Shown piece after piece: positions 44,240 through 52,946 of a stretch of DNA of 64,000 nt. This DNA is from Ochrobactrum sp. CGA5 (GTDB lineage: Bacteria; Pseudomonadota; Alphaproteobacteria; Rhizobiales; Rhizobiaceae): NCBI RefSeq assembly GCF_006345815.1, contig NZ_VCIG01000004.1, forward strand, positions 1 through 64,000, read 5' to 3'. The notes under the pieces were generated by a model. It saw only the letters and a list, made by a program, of their open reading frames with translations, made no database searches and was not told the origin of the DNA. A program made the translations under genes and the position numbers. The first letter of the stretch is position 1, and every line of letters starts with the position of its first letter.

Positions 44240-45202
44240 TCAGGCGGTGCGCGCTTCCACCTCCACCGTCACATGCGACAAATCATGGATTACTGCAAGC
44301 TTGTTCCGGTAATAGGAGGGCGCCTGCGGCTGTTCCGCAAAGATCGAAACGATGGCGCCGTGATGCCCCGGCCCGAGTTGCCAGACATGCAGATCGACGA
44401 TTTCCCCACCCTCGCGGCTGATGATCTCTGCTATCTCTCCCGGCAGGTCCTCATCCTCCGGCAGATAATCGAGCAGGGTGGAGCCAGTGTCCTTTATCAA
44501 TCCCCATGACCAGTTTGCGATCACCAGCGCACCGACTATGCCGATTGCCGGATCGAGCCAGAGCCAGCCATAAAGGCCTCCCATCAGAAGTGCTGCAATG
44601 GCAAGCACCGATGTCAGGGCATCGGCGAGCACGTGTATATATGCTGCACGTAAATTCTGATCATGCACACCTGCATGATCATCGCCATGGCTATGGTCAT
44701 GATGATGGCCGTGATGGTGGGAATGGTCGTCCCTGAGGAGCCAGGCGCAGACGAGGTTGACGATAAGCCCAATCACCGCAACCAGAATGGCTTCTTGAAA
44801 ATTGATCTTCACCGGAGAGGTGATGCGCCAGAAGCTCTCCCAGCCGATAAGCAGCGCTATAAGCGCCAGAACAATAGCACTGGCAAAGCCTGCAAGATCG
44901 CCAAGCTTTCCTGTGCCGAATGTAAAACGCGAATTGTGCACGTGTTTGCGCGCATACAGATAGGCGAAAGCCGCAATCAGCATCGCCGCCGCATGTGTGG
45001 ACATGTGCCAGCCATCGGCAGTGAGTGCCATGGAGCCGTAGAGGTTTCCGGCGGTAATCTCGATGACCATCATCGTCGCCGTGATGGCGATTACGATCCA
45101 GGTCCGCTTTTCATTGCGCTGGTGGTTTTCTCCCAGAAAGACATGGTCATGCCCGGAGATTGAATGACGTCCGGAATGCTCTGCATGTTGATGCGTGCTC
45201 AT
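44240..45202 (-). CDS. dmeF: Cation diffusion facilitator (Co/Ni efflux, DmeF-like)
   Basis: The 320-residue inner-membrane antiporter has six hydrophobic segments, beginning WIVIAITATMMVIEITAGNL. CDF metal-site motifs are SMALTADGWHMSTHAAAML (DGWHM, as in DmeF, rather than HMLTD) and LRAAYIHVLADALTSVLAIA. Between TM4 and TM5 lies a His-rich loop with HHHGHHHDHSHGDDH. The N-terminus is also His-rich. These features and the RcnR-like partner indicate Co2+/Ni2+ export. An operator-like G-tract lies before it. Confidence 0.92.
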   Translation of the reverse strand: MSTHQHAEHSGRHSISGHDHVFLGENHQRNEKRTWIVIAITATMMVIEITAGNLYGSMALTADGWHMSTHAAAMLIAAFAYLYARKHVHNSRFTFGTGKLGDLAGFASAIVLALIALLIGWESFWRITSPVKINFQEAILVAVIGLIVNLVCAWLLRDDHSHHHGHHHDHSHGDDHAGVHDQNLRAAYIHVLADALTSVLAIAALLMGGLYGWLWLDPAIGIVGALVIANWSWGLIKDTGSTLLDYLPEDEDLPGEIAEIISREGGEIVDLHVWQLGPGHHGAIVSIFAEQPQAPSYYRNKLAVIHDLSHVTVEVEARTA

Positions 45203-45223
45203 GGCTTCAGCCTCTCTTTTAGA

Positions 45224-45240
45224 ATAGGTGGGTATACTAT
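45224..45240 (-). promoter_or_regulatory. RcnR/DmeR-type operator candidate
   Basis: ATAGGTGGGTATACTAT, a G-rich tract flanked by AT-rich inverted sequence, located 22 bp before the dmeF ATG. RcnR and DmeR recognise TACT-G-tract-AT or AT-flanked G-tract sites. It overlaps the likely promoter. Confidence 0.5.
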
Positions 45241-45572
45241 TTTGGAGTGCAAATCAATTCATACTTTCAAGGTCTGTGTTTAACCTCGATCAGCAGGAAA
45301 GCCGCTGACAGCGCCTTTTCAAGGGCAGAAAAACTCACCTTTCAGAGTAGCGCTTACGCCTATTAGAGGAGACTATTGGCCTGATTGCCGGAAGTTTTTC
45401 GGGGTTGGTATCAGTTAAGATCAGAGGCGTTAACTTGGGGCAAAGTATCGAAGCGCCGCTGATCCGGGCAACACGGAACGACGCTTCAGATTTTGAAGCT
45501 GCGCATCGTGCTTTGCTAGAAATCCACGCTGATTTTCAGGCCGGTGCCGTAACGAGAAGAGCGGAGGGATAC

Positions 45573-46385
45573 ATGTCTTTAGGAAAAAATGCGCATTCAC
45601 CGCGCAGTCGAGCGCGGCGGCACTTTCTGGGACTTGCAGCCGCCACTGCCGCCAAGGTCGCGGCATTGGGTGTATTTGTTTCAACGGTGTCGTCACGTCC
45701 GTCGCAGGCCCTTGGTACTAAGTGGTGGGATAACCATGGGGGCGATTCCGGCTCCAATTGCCTGTTGAAAGGCACACTGATTGAAACGCCGATGGGGCCG
45801 GTCGAGGTGGAGACGTTGTCCGTCGGCGATCTTGTGGTCACGGCCCGGGGGGAAACCCGTCCAGTCAAATGGATTGGCTGGCAAAGCTACAGAAAAGACG
45901 GCGTGGCATGGAACGAAAGCGTGATGCCAATCCGCGTCAAACGCTTTGCTATCGACAGCAAAACCCCGCAGCGTGACCTTTATCTTTCGCCCAACCACGC
46001 GCTGCTTATCGATGGCGTACTGATCCGCGCGAAGGATTTGGTCAATGGCCAGAGCATAGCGCGCGTATCGATGGATCAGGCCATCGACTATTGCAATATC
46101 GTTCTCGACACGCACGAAGCGGTGCTGGCTGAAGGGGCTGCCGTCGAAACCTATCTGATGCGTGGCGACAGCTATAAGAGCTTCACCAACTTTACCGAGT
46201 ATCAGGAACTATATCCAAACGAAGCCGATACAATAATGCAGCCCTTTGCGCCGCTTGTGGGCTATGAAGGTGCTCGCCAGCATATGCATGCCTTGTTGTG
46301 TATGAGCGGTATTCTTCCGCTGCGCGATGTAGTTGAGGAAACTTATCAGCGTCTGGTAGCGAACACGGGCGAAAGTGTAACGTAA
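45573..46385 (+). CDS. Exported Hint-domain (hedgehog/intein-type) protein
   Basis: The 270-residue protein has a basic, twin-Arg-like leader SRARRHFLGLAAATAAKVAA and a following Ala/Val-rich helix, so it is probably exported. The rest is a Hint_2-type domain: NCLLKGTLIETPMGPVEVE with a potential first Cys, LSVGDLVVTARGETRPVKWI, YLSPNHALLIDGVLIRAKDL (block-B-like), and TYLMRGDSYKSFTN. The usual terminal Asn/His of splicing inteins is not clear, so self-splicing is doubtful; a cleavage or adhesin-like role is possible. GGAGGG precedes ATG 45573; the frame extends upstream to 45405. A strong terminator follows. Confidence 0.75.
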   Translation: MSLGKNAHSPRSRARRHFLGLAAATAAKVAALGVFVSTVSSRPSQALGTKWWDNHGGDSGSNCLLKGTLIETPMGPVEVETLSVGDLVVTARGETRPVKWIGWQSYRKDGVAWNESVMPIRVKRFAIDSKTPQRDLYLSPNHALLIDGVLIRAKDLVNGQSIARVSMDQAIDYCNIVLDTHEAVLAEGAAVETYLMRGDSYKSFTNFTEYQELYPNEADTIMQPFAPLVGYEGARQHMHALLCMSGILPLRDVVEETYQRLVANTGESVT

Positions 46386-46413
46386 AGTAATGTGTAATAC
46401 CGGCGATGATAAG

Positions 46414-46449
46414 AAAGACGGGGTGCCGAAGGGTGTCCCGTCTTTTTCT
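46414..46449 (+). terminator. Terminator of the Hint-domain gene
   Basis: AAAGACGGG and CCCGTCTTT with a 14-nt loop and a T-rich tail, 29 bp after the stop. Confidence 0.85.
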
Positions 46450-46499
46450 TGTGAAGCAGGTTTCGCGGCAGTCGCCTTTGTCGAAAAAGCGGCTTGGGG

Positions 46500-46566
46500 C
46501 ACCGCTCTAACTATTTGTTTTTGAGCATGTCTCCCAAAGCCGGTTCGCCCTTTCGGGAGACGTTCT
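46500..46566. repeat. Rhizobiales-type intergenic element, inverted relative of 11371-11481
   Basis: Contains CCGCTCTAAC, GAGCATGTCTCCCAAAGCCGG and CGGGAGACGTTCTCTAA, matching the element at 11371-11481 read on the opposite strand. Confidence 0.6.
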
Positions 46567-47853
46567 CTAAATCCTGTCCATCAATGCATACCACGACAGG
46601 GCTAGGAACAGTAGCGGCGAGCGGAAGGTGCGACCGCCGGGGAAGGTGGGAATGCGCAGCTCTTCAAACAGTTTCAATCGGTCGCGATTGCCGGCAACGG
46701 TTTCCGCATAGAGCTTACCCATATAGTTGGCCAGCATGACACCATGACCGGAATAGCCGCCCGCGGAAATCACACCGGGCATCACTTCGCGCACGAAGGG
46801 CTGGCGGGGCATGGTGATGCCGACTGAACCGCCCCAGGCATGGGTGATTTCGACTTTGTCCAGCGCCGGATAGATCTCGGCGATCTGGCGGCGGATATGG
46901 GTGCTGATATCGCGCGGATTGTCGGCCGTATAGGCTTCACGCCCGCCGAACAGAAGCCTGCCGTCCTTCGAGCGCCGGAAATAACGCACCACGAAGCGGG
47001 AATCGTCAATGGATTCACCGCCGGGAATAACCGGGCTATCGTCGCCAAGCGGCACTGTCGCTCCGATGAACGAACGGATCGGCATGACATGCGATGCGCT
47101 GACGGGCTCCAACCGTCCGCCATAGGCATTGACGGCGATGAAGGCGTTTTTCGCGACGATGGTTCCGCGGCTGGTCTGGACTTCGACCTGCCCGCTTGCG
47201 GTGCTGATTTTGCTGGCTTTGGTATCTTCAAAGAGATTTGCGCCTGCCGCATGGGCCGCTTTTGCGGTTCCGACAAGCAATTTCAGCGGATGAATATGGC
47301 CGGTGCCTGCATCATAGACGCCGCCAAAATAGCGTTCAGAGCCAAGCAGGCTTGCCGTCTCAGCGCGGTCGAGCAGACGCAGATGCGAATAGTTGAACCG
47401 GTTCGCCATCCGCTCAACATGGCGTTCATACGACTTCAGGTAGCGCGGCTTGTGCACGACTGAAATATGGCCTGGCACATATTCCATGTCGATCTTGTGC
47501 TCTTCGGCAAAGGCCAGAAGATAAGCCTTGGCTTCTTCCGCCACCTCGAACAGGGCCTTGGCACGCTCATAGCCATATTCCGCTTCGAGGTCTTCGGCCC
47601 ATGTGCGCTGGCCGGTACCGAACTGGCCACCATTGCGCCCTGACGCCCCATCGCCGAACCGCGCCCCGTCGATGAGTGTTACATCCACACCCTGTCTTGC
47701 CAGATGATAGGCAGCCGAAAGCCCCGTATACCCGCCGCCAATGACGACGACATCCGCTTGCCGCGATCCATCCATCTCGGGATATTGCGGTCGGTCGGGC
47801 ACAGTCGCCTCGTACCATGAATAGCCGGGTGAAATTGGACTTAGGTATGACAT
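46567..47853 (-). CDS. puuB: Gamma-glutamylputrescine oxidoreductase (PuuB-like FAD oxidase)
   Basis: The 428-residue flavoenzyme belongs to the DAO family: dinucleotide motif DVVVIGGGYTGLSAAYHLA, then SGRNGGQFGTGQRTWA and YGGRLEPVSASHVMPIRSF, and a C-terminal GGYSGHGVMLANYMGK. The N-terminal SPGYSWYEATVPDRPQYPEM is the PuuB pattern. It oxidises gamma-glutamylputrescine released by PuuA. It lies 10 bp after the puuA stop on the minus strand, so both form one operon. Confidence 0.9.
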   Translation of the reverse strand: MSYLSPISPGYSWYEATVPDRPQYPEMDGSRQADVVVIGGGYTGLSAAYHLARQGVDVTLIDGARFGDGASGRNGGQFGTGQRTWAEDLEAEYGYERAKALFEVAEEAKAYLLAFAEEHKIDMEYVPGHISVVHKPRYLKSYERHVERMANRFNYSHLRLLDRAETASLLGSERYFGGVYDAGTGHIHPLKLLVGTAKAAHAAGANLFEDTKASKISTASGQVEVQTSRGTIVAKNAFIAVNAYGGRLEPVSASHVMPIRSFIGATVPLGDDSPVIPGGESIDDSRFVVRYFRRSKDGRLLFGGREAYTADNPRDISTHIRRQIAEIYPALDKVEITHAWGGSVGITMPRQPFVREVMPGVISAGGYSGHGVMLANYMGKLYAETVAGNRDRLKLFEELRIPTFPGGRTFRSPLLFLALSWYALMDRI

Positions 47854-47863
47854 GTGGAACCAG

Positions 47864-49294
47864 TCAGACGTTAAGCAGCAGGAACTCGCGTTCCCAAGGG
47901 CTGATGACTTCCATGAAGGTTTCGAACTCGGCGCGTTTGATGGCAGCGTAGGTCGTCACGAAGGAACTGCCGAACAGATTGCGTAGTTCCGTGTCTTCCT
48001 CAAACAACTCCACCGCGTCGATCAGGCCGCGGGGCAGCTCGATTTCCTTTGTGTTGACGCTCGTGGTCGCAGGCTGCTCCGGTTGGATTTTGTTCACGAG
48101 GCCGATCAAGCCGCAGGCGAGCGAAGCCGCCAACGCAAGATAGGGATTGGCGTCGGAGGACGGGATGCGGTTTTCAACGCGGCGCCCATTGGGTTCAGAG
48201 CGCGGCACACGGAAAGCGGTGGTACGGTTGTCGTAGCCCCATTTGACATTGACAGGCGCGGACGCATCCGGCGTCAAACGACGGTAGGAGTTCACATAAG
48301 GTGCAAACATGACGAGCGCATTCGGCACATGACGCTGCATGCCGCCGATGAAGTGGCGGAAAGCCTCGCTTTCGCTGCCATCCTCATTGGTGAAGATGTT
48401 GCGTCCCGTCTTCTTGTCCACGATGGACTGGTGGATATGCATTGCCGATCCGGGCTGGCCCTGAATGGGTTTGGCCATGAAGGTGGCATACATGTCGTGC
48501 TTGAGAGCCGCCTCGCGGATGGTGCGCTTGAACATGAACACCTGGTCGGCGAGTTCTACCGGGTCGCCATGGCGCAGGTTGATTTCAAGCTGACCGGCGC
48601 CTTCTTCGTGGATCAGCGTGTCGATCTCCAGCCCCTGACCTTCGGAGAAATGATAGATGTCGTCGATCAGTTCATCGAATTCGTTGACGCCCGCGATTGA
48701 ATAACCCTGACCGCCGCCAATGGCGCGGCCCGAACGGCCGACCGGCGGTGTCAGTGGATAATCGGGATCGGGGTTCTTGCGGACCAGATAGAACTCGATT
48801 TCCGGCGCGACAACCGGCTTGAGGCCGCGCTTATTGTAGGCGGCAACGACATTGCGCAGCACGTTGCGCGGTGTGAACTCAACGGCGCGCCCGTCATGAT
48901 AGACGAGATCGCAGATAACCTGTGCTGTCGGGTCGGATTCCCATGGCACAGCCGAAAGGGTCGAGAGGTCCGGCATCAGCTTAAGGTCGCCGTCATCTTC
49001 TGGGTAGTGAAAGCCGTAACCGTCTTCCGGGTAATCACCGGAAATCGTCGTCATGAAGACGGCGGAAGGCAAAGCCAGCGAGGTATTGGAGGTGAACTTC
49101 TTCGACGGCATCATCTTGCCGCGGGCAACCCCAGCCTGATCGGGGGTTATGCACTCGATGTCTTCGATGTCCCGCCAGGCCAGCCATTCGGTTGCCTGCT
49201 TCCAGTTCTTCACACCGCGAAGAGATTTGACATAGGCAGGCGTACGGCGACGCGGGGCGCGCGTAACCTTCTTTTCCGTCGTATCAGCAGACAT
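47864..49294 (-). CDS. puuA: Glutamate--putrescine ligase (PuuA-like glutamine synthetase)
   Basis: The 476-residue member of the glutamine synthetase family has the N-terminal beta-grasp region and the catalytic core. Motifs are EIEFYLVRKNPDPDYPLTPP, HEEGAGQLEINLRHGDPVEL, GQPGSAMHIHQSIVDKKTG, and NSYRRLTPDASAPVNVKWGYD, followed by NRTTAFRVP and ENRIPSSDANPYLALAA. The sequence replaces several GlnA features, and the PuuB partner points to gamma-glutamylation of putrescine. A lysine-rich N-terminal extension (TEKKVTRAPRRRT) is unusual. The operon is puuA-puuB; putrescine importer genes lie 5 kb away. Confidence 0.92.
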   Translation of the reverse strand: MSADTTEKKVTRAPRRRTPAYVKSLRGVKNWKQATEWLAWRDIEDIECITPDQAGVARGKMMPSKKFTSNTSLALPSAVFMTTISGDYPEDGYGFHYPEDDGDLKLMPDLSTLSAVPWESDPTAQVICDLVYHDGRAVEFTPRNVLRNVVAAYNKRGLKPVVAPEIEFYLVRKNPDPDYPLTPPVGRSGRAIGGGQGYSIAGVNEFDELIDDIYHFSEGQGLEIDTLIHEEGAGQLEINLRHGDPVELADQVFMFKRTIREAALKHDMYATFMAKPIQGQPGSAMHIHQSIVDKKTGRNIFTNEDGSESEAFRHFIGGMQRHVPNALVMFAPYVNSYRRLTPDASAPVNVKWGYDNRTTAFRVPRSEPNGRRVENRIPSSDANPYLALAASLACGLIGLVNKIQPEQPATTSVNTKEIELPRGLIDAVELFEEDTELRNLFGSSFVTTYAAIKRAEFETFMEVISPWEREFLLLNV

Positions 49295-49416
49295 CCATCA
49301 CCAGAAAATGATTTCGATAACGGCATGATAGCTGCGACTGGCGTCAATGACAAATGGGTCCGGCAAGCTTTTGTGTGCGCCGTCGCAGAAAGCGCACACA
49401 AAAGAAAATCGATACA

Positions 49417-49833
49417 TCAGAGGCCAAAATGGCCCTTGAGAGCAGGCACGCTCGCCACCAGCTGGTCGACCAGTTTCGGGTCATGATCGCGCACATAGTT
49501 GATCACCTGCCCGCCTGCTTCGGTGATCTGATCGCTGGAGAGGCCACTGGAACGAAGCATGGCGGCGGCTTTCAAAAGTGCGCTCATCTTTTCGCCAGCC
49601 ACATTATCCATCAGGCCTGACAATGCGCCCATGATGCCGCCGGTGTTCGAGGCAAGCACATCGTGAGCGGTGGCGAGCTGCTGCGCATCCGGCAGGAGTG
49701 CGAAAATCTTGTTGCCGATTTCAGGTGCACTGTGTTGCACCACAGAAAACACCGAGCCCGCGAGCTTTTCGGCAAGTTGCGGATCAATATTGATTTTTGT
49801 TGCGATACTGTCGACGAGAGACTGAATAGACAT
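49417..49833 (-). CDS. Small helical hypothetical protein, paralogue A
   Basis: The 138-residue protein begins MSIQSLVDSIATKINIDPQL, the same opening as its neighbour at 50030. Predicted all-helical with DUF2780/DUF937-like repeats (VFSVVQHSAPEI, LSGLMDNVAGEKMSALLKAA, ITEAGGQVINYVRDHDPKLV). It ends VPALKGHFGL. No signal peptide. ATG 49833 is used; I did not see a strong ribosome site. The function is unknown. It is separated from puuA by about 120 bp. Confidence 0.7.
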   Translation of the reverse strand: MSIQSLVDSIATKINIDPQLAEKLAGSVFSVVQHSAPEIGNKIFALLPDAQQLATAHDVLASNTGGIMGALSGLMDNVAGEKMSALLKAAAMLRSSGLSSDQITEAGGQVINYVRDHDPKLVDQLVASVPALKGHFGL

Positions 49834-50029
49834 AAAAAATTCCGTATTCCTTGCCCCCGCAAGGGGCGGTTCAAACCGCAGTCGGTGGGCAAAGCGCTCT
49901 AGCTTCCACGACCAACCGTTTACAAGCGATCCGAAGGCGCGTGCATCGGATCAGGATGCAGGGACCATTAATGATGTACCGACGTCAATGCATGAGCCGC
50001 GGATTTGTTGGGGTTCGGTGAATTTTTGG

Positions 50030-50470
50030 TCAAGATTCAGCAGGTGGAATATTGAAGTGGCTTTTCAGTGCAGGGACAAAAGCAAAAAGCTTTCGCACAA
50101 GGTCGCGATCCCTTTGCCTCACATGGCGGATGACTGTCAGGAAGGCCTGATTGGCCTGATCCACGCTCATGCCGGTCGACTTCAATGCTGCCAAACCACA
50201 GACTAGTGCGCCTATTCTCTCGCCCGCGAAATTTCCGGCGACATTGGAGACCGTTCCGAGGAGGCCATTTGCTTGATGATTTTCAGGGATGAGAACATCA
50301 TTGGCATGTGCCAGTGCAGAGGCTCCGGGAATTATGTTGAATATTTGTGGTGCTATAATTGGAGCTTCATGCTGGATGACGGACAGCAATATACCAACTG
50401 TCTGTTCGGCTGTTCCAGGATTTATATTGGCATTTGCGGCAATATTGTCTATCAAGGACTGAATTGACAT
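50030..50470 (-). CDS. Small helical hypothetical protein, paralogue B
   Basis: The 146-residue protein shares its start (MSIQSLIDNIAANANINPGT), its middle and its end (FVPALKSHFN) with the gene at 49417, so the two are tandem paralogues. The ribosome site AAAGGTGAG precedes ATG 50470. Identity looks moderate (roughly one third), implying an old duplication. It is more hydrophobic in the middle. The function is unknown. Confidence 0.72.
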   Translation of the reverse strand: MSIQSLIDNIAANANINPGTAEQTVGILLSVIQHEAPIIAPQIFNIIPGASALAHANDVLIPENHQANGLLGTVSNVAGNFAGERIGALVCGLAALKSTGMSVDQANQAFLTVIRHVRQRDRDLVRKLFAFVPALKSHFNIPPAES

Positions 50471-50574
50471 GTCTCACCTTTGAGAATAAATAAAATTATA
50501 CTATTAAGAAGAAATTTATTATAATTAATACTTATTTTTAGTGTATAGTAATTTTACATTTTGTCATACGGTAA

Positions 50575-50832
50575 GAAAATACAGGGCGTTTATGGTCGTG
50601 CGTCGCAAGAAGGCGTATAGGCTTCCCTCGCCAATCTTCGTCGGACCTATTTGTATTGATCGTTCGCCAGCGCCCGCCTTTGTGGAAACTCTTCTTCATA
50701 CCGTTCGGAATGCTGTCGAACGATCTGCCCATCGGTGCCATAGCCGACACGATCGAAATCAATTTGCGGGAAGCACTAGGTAAGAAAGTCCTGCCGGACC
50801 TTCCGCAGTCGGTCGATTATCTACTGATGTAA
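50575..50832 (+). other. Cryptic open frame, possible gene remnant
   Basis: The frame from 50575 to the TAA at 50830 has no ATG early on, but its later half reads like a protein: IVRQRPPLWKLFFIPFGMLS, NDLPIGAIADTIEINLREAL, then KKVLPDLPQSVDYLLM. I know of no family. It may be the 3' part of a truncated gene, or chance. No ribosome site was found. Confidence 0.3.
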
Positions 50833-50866
50833 AAAAAAGCCCCGACTGGCAACGCCAGCCGGGGGA
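50831..50866 (-). terminator. Terminator of the 78-residue gene
   Basis: CCCCG-A-CTGGC, loop AAC, GCCAG-C-CGGGG, with an A8 run on the plus side that gives T8 on the minus strand. It serves the minus-strand small gene upstream. Confidence 0.8.
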
Positions 50867-50982
50867 GGTCAGTTGAGGAAATCCGACCATAAAGCGAGTA
50901 GTAGATCAAGCCCGTTTCATCGAATTTAATGGGCACTGCCGGTTTGGACATTGTGTCGCTGCCAAAAAGCGAAGTGTGTGAG

Positions 50983-51071
50983 CATGGCGGCGACGGCGAT
51001 AGTCGGGAGCATCATCATTTGTCGTGGGTGACGATAACCGGGATCAGTAGATCGCCCCAGTTGCCGTCGCC
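50983..51071. repeat. Direct repeat unit, copy 1
   Basis: About 89 bp nearly identical to 51108-51196, differing at a few bases. It equals the 3' end of the 78-residue gene and its downstream flank. Confidence 0.75.
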
Positions 51072-51110
51072 GTTCCCGTGCTGCCGAAGGCACACGAAAT
51101 GAAGGAACAT
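51015..51110 (-). pseudogene. Truncated paralogue of the 78-residue gene
   Basis: Reading the minus strand from ATG 51110 gives CLRQHGNGDGNWGDLLIPVI and the same ending VTHDK and stop as the gene at 51140. The N-terminal part of the parent is missing; only the last ~25 residues remain. It arose by partial tandem duplication. Confidence 0.6.
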
Positions 51111-51196
51111 GGCGGCGACGGCGATAGTCGGGAGCATCATCATTTGTCGTGGGTGACGATGACTGGGATCAGTAGATCGCCCCAGTTGCCATCGCC
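51108..51196. repeat. Direct repeat unit, copy 2
   Basis: Second copy of the ~89-bp unit of 50983-51071, containing the stop and last codons of the 78-residue gene. Confidence 0.75.
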
Positions 51197-51376
51197 GCCA
51201 TGATGCCGGGCGGAGCGAACCAGTTCCACGGAAACGCCTGCCTCGACCGCCTTCATGACGGTGTAGTTGAGGCGATGCAGATCGTTGGCGAGCATACGGA
51301 TAACGGTCTGCTGATCCGTGGTCATGCTTGAAGATTGTTCTTCTGCTCTTTCCTTGACGCGTGCTGGCGAATTCAT
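51140..51376 (-). CDS. Small hypothetical protein
   Basis: A 78-residue polar protein, unrecognised. Features are MNSPARVKERAEEQSSSMTT, a helix QQTVIRMLANDLHRLNYTVM, and an ordered end VRSARHHGGDGNWGDLLIPV. No signal or membrane segment. AAAGGAGGAAC lies before ATG 51376, so it is very likely expressed. It is on the same strand as aceA and 33 bp downstream of it, so it may be part of the aceA transcript. Its 3' end is duplicated just beyond. Confidence 0.7.
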   Translation of the reverse strand: MNSPARVKERAEEQSSSMTTDQQTVIRMLANDLHRLNYTVMKAVEAGVSVELVRSARHHGGDGNWGDLLIPVIVTHDK

Positions 51377-51409
51377 GGGACTGTTCCTCCTTTACTTGAC
51401 TTGCGACGG

Positions 51410-52699
<1,290 letters not shown>

Positions 52700-52858
52700 T
52701 TCGGTATCTCCTCACACTTTAAACTGGTTCGGGAAGAGCGGTCTGTCTGCACTCTTTCTGTGACCAGATTTACAATCGTGTTTGGCTTGTCGCCAGAAAA
52801 ACCGACAAAGCGGCCGATTAATTGAGGTAACGCTGTCGGGTTTTTGACTGATGGGCGA

Positions 52859-52872
52859 TGTAAATTTGTAAA
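52859..52872. promoter_or_regulatory. TGTAAA direct repeats between aceA and scfR
   Basis: TGTAAA-TT-TGTAAA. A third, inverted site TTTACA lies at 52769-52774. RamB/ScfR-family and PccR-type regulators recognise short AT-rich TTTGCAAA-like sites, so these are candidate operators for the divergent genes. Confidence 0.4.
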
Positions 52873-52946
52873 TCTTGTCAAGATGGGATTTTGCGGCTAT
52901 TTTGTCATGAACTGTCAAAACGTCGTTGCGGACAGAGGGGGAACCA

